Source: JBMSHD01 sp049416425
Lineage (GTDB): Bacteria > Pseudomonadota > Gammaproteobacteria > Francisellales > Francisellaceae
Assembly (NCBI GenBank): GCA_049416425.1
Contig: JBMSHD010000054.1
Location: 1 to 14,500 of the forward strand
DNA: 14,500 bases
Direction: 5' to 3'
The notes beneath the pieces are model-generated. The model did not search any database. It saw only the letters and a program-made list of their open reading frames with translations, and was not told where the DNA came from. The position numbers and the translations under genes are program-made. How positions within the stretch are numbered: the first letter of the stretch is position 1; each line of letters begins with the position of its first letter. This document shows, piece by piece, positions 7,318 to 14,473 of the stretch.

Positions 7318-7902
7318 TTAACGACTTTTAACCTCTTTCATCCGCAGGGAGAGCACCAGACTAATAAAGAATAAAACCGCAAAGCTCGCCATTGCCACCT
7401 CAACGCCGACATGCTGAACATAAAAACTAACCGGTGCATCACCAAACGCCGCCCCTAACATACCCATGGCCTGAGTCACGCCCGTTAACATGGCAAAGAC
7501 TTTAGGGGTAAACCAGTTGATGGCAATTCTCAAGGTTCCAACAAAGGCAAAAGCACCGCAAAATCCCATCAACATCCGCGCCACCACCGCCAGTGTCAGG
7601 TTGTTCGACATGGCAAACAGCACACAGGCAACCCCGGTTACGATTGCCGCAACCGACATCACGCGTCTTGGTCCAAATTTATCGGTGATGACGCCAACGG
7701 GAATCTGCATGAAAATATAGGGGTAATAAAAAAAGGCAGATAAAGCGCCAAGCCCTGCCGCCGTAATGCCAAATTTATCACTCAATTGTGGAATCATCAC
7801 ACTGGGAAAGACACGCAGAAAATATTCACAAAAAAAGAAAAACGCCCCCAAAAACCAGATTGTCAGTGCAAAGCTTAAGTGGTTGTTGCGCCTGTTCGCC
7901 AT
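7318..7902 (-). CDS. Half-length MFS transporter (six transmembrane helices)
   Basis: The 194 residues correspond only to the N-terminal half of a major facilitator superfamily transporter, normally about 400 residues and 12 helices. Six hydrophobic segments are visible at about 10-30, 47-66, 78-97, 103-125, 138-158 and 168-186. The signature loop between helices 2 and 3 is present as GVITDKFGPRRV. The frame ends with MKEVKSR and a stop exactly after helix 6, and phzF starts 23 bp later, so the C-terminal half is missing rather than frameshifted. No remnant of it is seen. It is either a decaying gene or a half-transporter that would have to dimerise. A minus-strand TATACT (7946-7951) may be its -10 element; the -35 is poor. 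Confidence 0.75.
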   Translation of the reverse strand: MANRRNNHLSFALTIWFLGAFFFFCEYFLRVFPSVMIPQLSDKFGITAAGLGALSAFFYYPYIFMQIPVGVITDKFGPRRVMSVAAIVTGVACVLFAMSNNLTLAVVARMLMGFCGAFAFVGTLRIAINWFTPKVFAMLTGVTQAMGMLGAAFGDAPVSFYVQHVGVEVAMASFAVLFFISLVLSLRMKEVKSR

Positions 7903-8007
7903 AAAATCACCGATTATCCTTTGTCATTATTTGAGGCAGGCATCGAGTATACCCTGATTTCATCGCAAGATAAAATCATTAAAATCTATTTTCCTGGATG
8001 ATAAAAT

Positions 8008-8036
8008 TTGTGCCGTATTGCTAAATCGGATATAAT
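8008..8036 (+). promoter_or_regulatory. Promoter for the mpo1-like/murJ pair
   Basis: TTGTGC (8008-8013), a 17-bp spacer and TATAAT (8031-8036) make a good sigma70 promoter. Transcription would start near 8043, about 27 nt before the ATG at 8070. Confidence 0.5.
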
Positions 8037-8069
8037 CATGACCAAGACGACAATAATCCCCCGACAACC

Positions 8070-8486
8070 ATGCGTGATTTAAAAAGCTGGCTTGATGACT
8101 ATGCAAAAAGTCATCAAAACCCTACCAATAAAAAAATTCACATGATCTGCGTACCTTTGATCATGTACAGCATTTTGGGCGTTCTTGTCGCCATTTCGAG
8201 CTGGGCGGCGCTTATCATCGCCATTTTGGGACTCCTCTTCTATTACAGCCTGTCATTGAGACTCGGGTTTTATATGATGATTCTAACGGCCATCATGCTC
8301 GGCATCATTGGCTGGCTGCCTTTTCGCCTCAATCTGATTCTATCCATTGCCATCTTTATCATCAGCTGGATCTTTCAGTTTATCGGTCACAAAATCGAAG
8401 GCAAGAAGCCGTCTTTTTTCAAAGACCTGCTGTTTCTGTTAATCGGCCCATTATGGGTTGTCAATCGCCTTGTAAGCAACAAATAA
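8070..8486 (+). CDS. Mpo1-like (DUF962/YGL010w) membrane protein
   Basis: A 138-residue integral membrane protein with about four hydrophobic segments. The family signature is clear at both ends: LDDYAKSHQNPTNKKIHMIC (His15, His24) and FQFIGHKIEGKKPSFFKDLL (His107). In yeast, Mpo1 is an iron-dependent dioxygenase that shortens 2-hydroxy fatty acids by alpha-oxidation using such histidines; activity in bacteria is not established, so a role in hydroxy-fatty-acid or lipid metabolism is inference. The start lacks a good ribosome binding site, but the family pattern begins right there. murJ starts 10 bp after the stop, so the two are probably one operon. Confidence 0.85.
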   Translation: MRDLKSWLDDYAKSHQNPTNKKIHMICVPLIMYSILGVLVAISSWAALIIAILGLLFYYSLSLRLGFYMMILTAIMLGIIGWLPFRLNLILSIAIFIISWIFQFIGHKIEGKKPSFFKDLLFLLIGPLWVVNRLVSNK

Positions 8487-8496
8487 TGCATTTTCA

Positions 8497-10047
8497 GTGA
8501 AACTCAAATTTCTTCTCCACAGCGCTGTTATCGCCTTTTTCACCTTAATCTCGCGTCTTCTGGGTTTCCTAAGGGATATCCTTCTGGCTTCAAGCTTCGG
8601 TGCCACAAGTTACATGGATGCCTTTCTGGTCGCCTTTAAAATTCCCAATTTTATACGCCGATTATTCTCAGAAGGCGCCTTCTCTCAAGTATTAGTACCT
8701 ATCCTTAGAGAATCGCATCATCCAGAAACAAATGATCAGGCAAAGCACTTTATCCGACAATTTTTTAGTTTTCTGACGCTTGCCCTGTTCTTACTGTCTT
8801 TAATCGCCTTTATCGCCTCAGGCATCATCATCATGATGATTGCTCCCGGCTTTCTCAGCAATTCAACTCAATTTTCTCTGACGCAATCGCTTTTTAAGCT
8901 TATGCTTCCCTTTGTGTTTTTCATGACGTTAACCGCATTTTTAGGCAGTATTTTAAACAGTTATTATCGCTTTGCCATTCCAGCGATGACGCCGATTATT
9001 TTAAATGTAATCATGATTGTCTTTATCCTGTTGTCATCACATTTCAACACCCCGATTTATGCCGTGGCCTGGGGAGTACTGCTGGCGGGCATTCTGCAAT
9101 TTCTACTGCAGATTCCCTTTGTTTACCGACTGGGCTTCAGCCTCATTCCAGACTGGCATTTCACACCAAAAGTCAGACAAAGTCTGGCGAAACTCATTCC
9201 GGCTCTGCTTGCGGCCTCAAGCGTGCAGATCAGCATGCTGATCGAGACGATCTTTGCCTCATTTCTGCCGACCGGAAGCCTGTCCTGGCTTTATTATCCC
9301 GATCGATTAAATCAACTTCCTCTGGGCATCTTTGGCATCGCCCTTTCGGTGGCCATTCTGCCGTATTTAAGCCGGTATAAAAATGAACCCACGCCATTTA
9401 ATCAGCTGATCAATACAGCCATGCGTCTTAGCCTGATGCTGAGCTTACCTGCAGCCGTCGCACTTTGTCTGCTATCGATGCCGCTGATGATGACCTTGTT
9501 TCACTTCGGTCAATTCAGTCTGTTTGATGTCAGGCAATCTCAATATGCCTTGATTGCCTTTGCCTTGGGACTTCCGGCTTTTATCCTGATTAAGATTGTC
9601 ATCTCAGCACTCTATAGCAAAAATCTGATACGCCTTGCCCTCCATATCACCTTGATCTGCCTGGCATTCAATATCATCAGCAACTTCGTGCTGATTGCTG
9701 TTTTATCGCCCTTCTCTCTGGGATATCTTGGACTTGCCATCTCAACGACTCTAAGCGCCTGGTTAAATGCCATCATTCTTTTAAAAATCATGGCTCATCG
9801 TTACCAACTGAAGCTGTTGAAAACCAATTTCCACTTCATCATCAGGCTTGGCGGCGCCTCTGGCGTGATGGCCATATTATTATTCCATTTAAGCGGCGAT
9901 ATCAATTTCTGGAATCAGCTAACGCACCTTAATCGTTTTTTCCATTTATTTATGCTTATCCTCACCGGCGCTGGAAGTTATTTTTTAATGCTGTGGCTGT
10001 TTGGCGTCAGACGAAAGGACATCTTATTTACCCCGAGTTCAAACTGA
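8497..10047 (+). CDS. murJ: Lipid II flippase MurJ
   Basis: MurJ moves the peptidoglycan precursor lipid II across the inner membrane. The 516 residues and about 14 hydrophobic helices fit the family (E. coli 511). The opening ...FFTLISRLLGFLRDILLASSFGA...DAFLVAFKIPNFIRRLFSEGAFSQ is diagnostic. The essential charges are kept: Arg20, Arg26, Asp41 and Arg54 match E. coli Arg18, Arg24, Asp39 and Arg52. The later motif reads YYPDRLNQLPLGIFG, with Gln where E. coli has Glu273, a common variant. The only usable start is GTG at 8497; no ribosome binding site is evident, so translation may depend on coupling to the gene just upstream. No promoter is seen in the 10-bp gap. Confidence 0.95.
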   Translation: MKLKFLLHSAVIAFFTLISRLLGFLRDILLASSFGATSYMDAFLVAFKIPNFIRRLFSEGAFSQVLVPILRESHHPETNDQAKHFIRQFFSFLTLALFLLSLIAFIASGIIIMMIAPGFLSNSTQFSLTQSLFKLMLPFVFFMTLTAFLGSILNSYYRFAIPAMTPIILNVIMIVFILLSSHFNTPIYAVAWGVLLAGILQFLLQIPFVYRLGFSLIPDWHFTPKVRQSLAKLIPALLAASSVQISMLIETIFASFLPTGSLSWLYYPDRLNQLPLGIFGIALSVAILPYLSRYKNEPTPFNQLINTAMRLSLMLSLPAAVALCLLSMPLMMTLFHFGQFSLFDVRQSQYALIAFALGLPAFILIKIVISALYSKNLIRLALHITLICLAFNIISNFVLIAVLSPFSLGYLGLAISTTLSAWLNAIILLKIMAHRYQLKLLKTNFHFIIRLGGASGVMAILLFHLSGDINFWNQLTHLNRFFHLFMLILTGAGSYFLMLWLFGVRRKDILFTPSSN

Positions 10048-10177
10048 ATTTCACTCAAATTATTTCAGCAAGCCTTATCAATGCCCTAGGCAAGCCAGTA
10101 AAATTCCATTACAATCTCTATAATCATTAAATTCCCGATTTGGGATATAGAAACCAATCATTGATGGAGCGCAAGGC

Positions 10178-11167
10178 GTGATTAAAAAATGTATTTTGTC
10201 AACCGTCACAATCGGTCTTATCATCACCAGCAGCCTGTCATTTGGGTTGACGGCCTATACCGTAGAAAAAGGCGATTCCTTATGGAAGGTGGCCAATAAA
10301 CATAAGATCAAAGGGATCGACACCAAACAGATGATCGAAGCCATCAAAGGCATCAACAGCAAGGAAAATCCCTCCATCAACGACAACCTGATCAATATCG
10401 ATCAAAAATTAGCCATTCCCACCACTTCTGGGGAAGTCACCGATGGAATTAAACTTTATAAATATCAGCGTCAGCAATATATTGAAGCACACAGCCCACC
10501 GGTGGCGGAAAAATTGCAACCCAAGCCTGACAACAGCAGTTATGCTGCCACAACGGCTGAAAAGACAACGTCTGTCGTTTCAGCTCCGATACCAACGCCT
10601 TCAAGCGATAATCAAGAGTTAAGGACAGACTCAAACAGCACCAAGGCAGCCATACAACCTCAAACTCCATCTGAAAAACTCCAGGTCGCAACACCAAAAC
10701 CCATAGGACGCTGGGTTTTGCTGGCAATTGTTATCCTTATCCTCTTACTTTACCTGGTTCGACGTTCAAGAAAAAATAAACATCAGCAGAGCAATCCCCG
10801 AGCGATTAAAGAACGTTATTATGGCAATCATCTTCAACCTGAGACACAAACCAGGGCTTCAGCCGACGAGCTCGCGCATCAAAAACAGCGTAAAGATGCC
10901 GACCTGGAAAACCTGCTGTCTCAGGCTGATCGCTTCATTGCCGAGCGAGATATTCAACGCGCCAAAGCCATTTTACAGGAAGCGCTTAACCTGGCACCAA
11001 AGAATCTCTCCATTCGCATCAAACTCTTGTCTGTTTATGGCGCCGACAATGACATTATTTCATTTAACAGCGAACGCGACTACCTGGCCTCTAATCTTTT
11101 GCCTTATGATGATGAACGCTGGCGTGAGATCGATCAAATCTATCAGCAATATTTTGCTGTCCGCTAA
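10178..11167 (+). CDS. FimV-like LysM/TPR inner-membrane protein
   Basis: A 329-residue protein with the architecture of FimV in miniature. It has a signal peptide (1-25), a periplasmic LysM-type domain AYTVEKGDSLWKVANKH...IDQKLAIP (26-81), a Pro/Ser/Thr-rich linker (about 105-175) and one transmembrane helix (178-194). A basic stop-transfer follows, then a cytoplasmic TPR-like domain at about 240-305 (DLENLLSQADRFIAERDIQRAKAILQ...NLAPKN). FimV organises polar machinery and type IV pili in Pseudomonas and relatives; it is usually over 600 residues, so this is a short form. The start is GTG with GGAG (10166-10169) eight bases upstream. TATAAT at 10119-10124 may be its -10 element. No pilus genes are nearby, so the role here is inferred from domains only. 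Confidence 0.8.
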   Translation: MIKKCILSTVTIGLIITSSLSFGLTAYTVEKGDSLWKVANKHKIKGIDTKQMIEAIKGINSKENPSINDNLINIDQKLAIPTTSGEVTDGIKLYKYQRQQYIEAHSPPVAEKLQPKPDNSSYAATTAEKTTSVVSAPIPTPSSDNQELRTDSNSTKAAIQPQTPSEKLQVATPKPIGRWVLLAIVILILLLYLVRRSRKNKHQQSNPRAIKERYYGNHLQPETQTRASADELAHQKQRKDADLENLLSQADRFIAERDIQRAKAILQEALNLAPKNLSIRIKLLSVYGADNDIISFNSERDYLASNLLPYDDERWREIDQIYQQYFAVR

Positions 11168-11220
11168 AAAATTTCTGCTATGCTCTACGTACGGGTTTTA
11201 CTAGATTTAAAACAGTCGAT

Positions 11221-12081
11221 ATGAGCAAGGCAAAATACATCGTCGCCATCAATCTGTTTGGACATTATCAACCACTTGTCAACCGTGCAATCAGCATTGC
11301 TAAGGTCTTTGATCATGAACTTGAAGTCGCCTGCATCGTTGATTTCGCTCAAGACTTAAGCAGTGAAGTGGTAAGCTTTCAGCAGGCCTTTGAACGTCAG
11401 GCCAAAGAATACTTAAATCGTCAGTGTCAGATTTTCAAGGAAGACTATCCTCAATTATCCGAGAAGTTACATATCATTAAACTGCACGCGCTCAAAAATC
11501 CGGTTGATTATCTGAGTCAATTTATCCATGAACACAACATCTCGACACTTATCATCGGCGCCCATGACTATCATAGCTTTGAACTGTTATATGATTCGCT
11601 GCCGGCGGATATTCTCTATGAGTTGCCGTGCAATATCCTATCACTGCAACAAACAAAATCCTCCCCTCAATACAATAAAATTCTTGTCGCTACGGATTTA
11701 AAAGGCGATAACAGCAAAATTGGTGCCTTGAGCCATGATATTGCCAGGCATTACAATGCCGAGGTCTCTGTTGTGGTGGTTCATGACTTTATTGCCGAGC
11801 TCATCAATATTGTTGACTTCTCCGCCGAACCCAAAGACGACAAATCCAAACTTATCAGCCACATCCATGACTGGATGAATAAATACGACTTTCATGGACA
11901 GGTTCATTTTCAAAAAGGACGTGCTGCCTCTCAAATTATGCAGACGGCTAAACAGTTTAATTATGATCTGATCGTTCTGGCGCGCCATCACAAAGGTTTT
12001 TTCAATACCTTGCTCACCGGTTCTACCACTCGAGCCGTGCTTAATCATGCCTCGACAGATGTAATGATTCAGAAGTTATAG
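11221..12081 (+). CDS. Tandem universal stress protein (two Usp domains)
   Basis: A cytoplasmic protein of 286 residues made of two Usp folds, about 1-142 and 151-286, like the UspE type. Domain 1 ends STLIIGAHDYHSF...YELPCNILSL, and domain 2 begins YNKILVATDL and ends DLIVLARHHKGFF...GSTTRAVLNHASTDVMI. The second domain keeps the GST (267-269) of the nucleotide-binding loop, but the preceding glycine pattern is degenerate (ARHHKG instead of a GxxG form); domain 1 lacks the loop. Nucleotide binding is therefore uncertain. Members help cells survive stress and stasis; the partner is unknown. No clear ribosome binding site precedes the ATG. Confidence 0.88.
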   Translation: MSKAKYIVAINLFGHYQPLVNRAISIAKVFDHELEVACIVDFAQDLSSEVVSFQQAFERQAKEYLNRQCQIFKEDYPQLSEKLHIIKLHALKNPVDYLSQFIHEHNISTLIIGAHDYHSFELLYDSLPADILYELPCNILSLQQTKSSPQYNKILVATDLKGDNSKIGALSHDIARHYNAEVSVVVVHDFIAELINIVDFSAEPKDDKSKLISHIHDWMNKYDFHGQVHFQKGRAASQIMQTAKQFNYDLIVLARHHKGFFNTLLTGSTTRAVLNHASTDVMIQKL

Positions 12082-12091
12082 CATATAGGGC

Positions 12092-12120
12092 TTGCCAAGC
12101 GTAAAGCATTGATGCAAAAT
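12092..12120 (+). promoter_or_regulatory. Candidate ftsY promoter
   Basis: TTGCCA (12092-12097), a 17-bp spacer and CAAAAT (12115-12120) form a plausible sigma70 promoter in the 77-bp gap between the Usp gene and ftsY. The -10 match is four of six. Confidence 0.35.
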
Positions 12121-12158
12121 GCCAGCTATCGATTATTGAGTAACCCAGTTTGAAATAA

Positions 12159-13220
12159 ATGAGTCTTTTTAAACGTTTTAAGCGTCAAGCGCCCGGCTCT
12201 GATGAAGCACTGAAAGATAAAGCCGCTGTTGAAACGGCACAGGCCACGATAAAGCCTTCAGAAAAAGCAATACAATCAGAGGTTGCCATTCCACAGAAAA
12301 GCAGCTTATTTGGTCGTCTGAAAGAAGGGCTTAAGAAAACACGCGCCAAGTTAAATGGTGGCATCGGCGAGCTTCTGTTAGGAAAAAAAGTTATCGATGA
12401 GGATTTGATCGATGATATTGAAATGCAGCTCTTAACCGCCGATATTGGTGTTGAGGCAACCGAAGAAATCATGGAAGCTGTACGCCAGAGAGTCTCTCGC
12501 AATGAACTCCAGACCATGGATGCCCTAACGACCCTGCTTCGCGAGAAACTCCAGGCCATCTTGAGTCCTGTCGAGATGCAGCTGACGCTCACCGATGATC
12601 ACAAACCCTATGTTATTCTCATGATTGGCATCAATGGTGCCGGAAAAACCACCACCATCGGCAAGCTGGCCAAACAACTTCAACAACAGGGCAAATCCGT
12701 GATGCTGGCCGCCGGAGATACCTTCAGAGCCGCCGCGGTAGAACAGCTGCAAGTCTGGGGACAGCGCAATAACATCCCGGTTGTCGCACAACACACCGGT
12801 GCCGATAGTGCTTCCGTCATATTCGATGCCGTCAATGCGGCAAAAGCCCGCCAGATTGATGTCCTCATCGCCGATACCGCCGGACGCCTTCACACCAAAT
12901 CCAACTTGATGGAAGAGTTGAAAAAAGTCGCCCGAGTGATGAAAAAAATCGATGATACAGCTCCGCATGAGGTCATGCTGGTATTGGATTCCAGCATTGG
13001 ACAAAACGCCATTGCTCAAGCCGAAGAGTTTAATAAAATCATCCCAATCACAGGCATTACCATGACGAAAATGGATGGAACCGCCAAAGGCGGCGTCATC
13101 TTTGCCATCGCCAAGAAATTCAAACTGCCCATTCGCTTTATCGGTATCGGTGAAGGCATCGATGATCTACGCCAATTTAAGGCACAGGACTTCGTTGATG
13201 CCCTGTTTGATAAGGACTAA
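12159..13220 (+). CDS. ftsY: Signal recognition particle receptor FtsY
   Basis: FtsY is the SRP receptor GTPase that docks ribosomes making membrane proteins to the inner membrane. The 353 residues comprise a short variable basic/acidic A-region (1-50), the helical N domain (about 50-140) and the G domain. GTPase motifs are GINGAGKT (157-164), DTFRAA (187-192), DTAGR (239-243), TKMDGTAKGG (303-312) and GIGEG (329-333). The usual DATTGQN motif reads DSSIGQN (277-283). The A-region is much shorter than in E. coli. The typical downstream ftsE-ftsX pair is absent: a convergent gene begins 16 bp after the stop. No strong ribosome binding site is seen. Confidence 0.96.
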   Translation: MSLFKRFKRQAPGSDEALKDKAAVETAQATIKPSEKAIQSEVAIPQKSSLFGRLKEGLKKTRAKLNGGIGELLLGKKVIDEDLIDDIEMQLLTADIGVEATEEIMEAVRQRVSRNELQTMDALTTLLREKLQAILSPVEMQLTLTDDHKPYVILMIGINGAGKTTTIGKLAKQLQQQGKSVMLAAGDTFRAAAVEQLQVWGQRNNIPVVAQHTGADSASVIFDAVNAAKARQIDVLIADTAGRLHTKSNLMEELKKVARVMKKIDDTAPHEVMLVLDSSIGQNAIAQAEEFNKIIPITGITMTKMDGTAKGGVIFAIAKKFKLPIRFIGIGEGIDDLRQFKAQDFVDALFDKD

Positions 13221-13236
13221 AACTCATCAATGCAAA

Positions 13237-13602
13237 TTATCGCACGCCACCCCATTTACTTCTATCGGATTCCAGTTGAAGCTTATTCCCAATCCACAAA
13301 CCGTTGATGAAATGATCCTGCTCAAAATTATCCGTTTCTGGATGCAATAAAATCGAACCATGTACAAGACGCTTTTTTAATAGTACGGGGATCATTAATG
13401 ATAAGTCCCTCTGCTCAAACTTCAGCAGCACCATCGGCTTTATATGCGGACCAATTGAACGTGTATGAAAAGTGCCGACAACAGCATCGACTTCCTCCGT
13501 GACAGCTGAAACCAACGCTTTTATAACCTCAAGTTCTTCCAACTCATAATAAACGTGAGCATGCCACTGTTGGTGCCAAACAGGCTCTTTTATTAATTGC
13601 AC
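13237..13602 (-). CDS. DOPA 4,5-dioxygenase family protein
   Basis: A 121-residue protein with the hallmarks of the small DOPA 4,5-dioxygenase family: WHAHVYYE (His14, His16), RSIGPHIKPM (His53), ILLHPETDNFEQDHF (His87, His97) and LWIG. In fungi and plants, relatives open the DOPA ring in pigment synthesis; most bacterial members have no proven substrate, so extradiol-type dioxygenase activity is inferred from fold and histidines. The start is GTG, supported by AAGGAG seven bases upstream on the minus strand. It converges on ftsY with a 16-bp gap and no visible terminator. Confidence 0.85.
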   Translation of the reverse strand: MQLIKEPVWHQQWHAHVYYELEELEVIKALVSAVTEEVDAVVGTFHTRSIGPHIKPMVLLKFEQRDLSLMIPVLLKKRLVHGSILLHPETDNFEQDHFINGLWIGNKLQLESDRSKWGGVR

Positions 13603-13648
13603 AACTATCTCCTTGATTTAAAGTATTTACGCATTGGATAAAAATTTC

Positions 13649-14128
13649 TCATTTTGTCATCGGACTAAAACAAATCTGAGAGGGCTCTATTTGAGTTGAA
13701 TCTATTGATATTTCTGAAAAATTTAATGACCTTAATAAATTAATCGCAGGAACATTCGCTTTTCTCGTTATACCAACACATCTAAGATTATGCTTTGCTG
13801 CCTCCTCTATGCCTTTTATCGCAATCATTTTCCCCAATCCTTGTTTTGTATACAAGTGAGAAACTCTAAAATATAAATTTGCAAAGCTTCCATAATTTTG
13901 GAAATATTTGATTTTTACACCGCCCATGCCAATGACCTTATCACCCAGTATAAGCACTTGATACATTATGTCTGTCGTTGTTAAATCCGCTATCCACTCA
14001 TCAATAATTTTCAGACCTTGTTTAAAGTTTGGAGGGTTAGGATTAAATAGATTATTGCGGGGTTCGCTTAATAACTCAGCCAATGCCTGTTTATGATCAT
14101 TTGTTATTTTTTCAAATCTTGCTTTCAT
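13649..14128 (-). CDS. GNAT-family N-acetyltransferase
   Basis: A 159-residue acetyltransferase of the GNAT fold. The acetyl-CoA loop is KQGLGKM (95-101), the familiar QxxGxG/A form, preceded by the beta-4 strand ANLYFRVSHLY and followed by a helix. Near the end, NVPAINLLRSLNF is the usual C-terminal GNAT pattern. The substrate cannot be told. The gene is visibly more AT-rich than its neighbours and lies next to a repeat-bearing non-coding region, which fits recent acquisition. An AAGGGG stretch lies about nine bases before the ATG. A 46-bp gap separates it from the dioxygenase-like gene. Confidence 0.85.
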   Translation of the reverse strand: MKARFEKITNDHKQALAELLSEPRNNLFNPNPPNFKQGLKIIDEWIADLTTTDIMYQVLILGDKVIGMGGVKIKYFQNYGSFANLYFRVSHLYTKQGLGKMIAIKGIEEAAKHNLRCVGITRKANVPAINLLRSLNFSEISIDSTQIEPSQICFSPMTK

Positions 14129-14197
14129 AAACCATCACCCCTTTTCGAGAATTAAAACTGCTTTAGCGTTATTTACACATCCTCTCTGCCTCTCTCT

Positions 14198-14222
14198 AGG
14201 ATCGTGCGCAAAATAACTTCCC
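14198..14222 (-). repeat. 25-nt stem-loop repeat, copy 2
   Basis: Read on the minus strand: GGGAAGTTATTTTG, then CGCACG, ATCCT. It matches copy 3 at 22 of 25 positions. Its end arms pair less well than in copies 1 and 3 (one A-A mismatch and one G-U). Confidence 0.65.
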
Positions 14223-14255
14223 GTATATATCTGCCGTGAAACCTTGTTTCCCGTC

Positions 14256-14276
14256 ATTGCCGCGACAGGCGGCAAT
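14256..14276. repeat. REP-like palindrome
   Basis: ATTGCCGC (14256-14263) and GCGGCAAT (14269-14276) form a perfect 8-bp stem around GACAG. With its flanks (GTC before, CTAC after) it resembles the GTCATTCCCGC...GCGGGAATC type of dispersed hairpin known from many proteobacterial genomes. Confidence 0.6.
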
Positions 14277-14350
14277 CTACGTGGCCAGTGTAACATTGGC
14301 AATGCCACTAACGGCTTTTGCCTAAGCACATACGATCTTTGCCACTCTCA

Positions 14351-14371
14351 CGATGATCACATGGATCATCG
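14351..14371. repeat. Perfect hairpin CGATGATC/GATCATCG
   Basis: An 8-bp perfect stem with loop ACATG. A partial third copy of the arm, CGATGATG, follows at 14377-14384. No T-run follows on either strand. Confidence 0.5.
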
Positions 14372-14448
14372 CCAAGCGATGATGACGCCTGTTATATCTG
14401 ACCGATTTTTGCACAGATAAGGCAATTTATTTTAGACACATTCCCTAT

Positions 14449-14473
14449 AGGAACGCGCGCAAAATAACTTCCT
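14449..14473 (-). repeat. 25-nt stem-loop repeat, copy 3
   Basis: Read on the minus strand: AGGAAGTTATTTTG, then CGCGCG, TTCCT. The closing arms AGGAA/TTCCT are fully complementary, like GGGAA/TTCCC in copy 1, although the outermost base differs: a compensatory change. Confidence 0.7.

Noticed and set aside
9972..9983. GGAAGTTATTTT inside murJ as a fourth copy of the 25-nt repeat
   Set aside because: Only 12 bases match, the GC-rich half and closing arm are missing, and the bases are explained as murJ codons.
10164..10181. Five-codon leader frame overlapping the FimV-like GTG start
   Set aside because: No ribosome binding site and no attenuator-like structure around it; likely chance.
14135..14329. 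64-codon minus-strand frame upstream of the GNAT gene
   Set aside because: It runs through a dispersed repeat and a REP-like palindrome and shows no recognisable domain.
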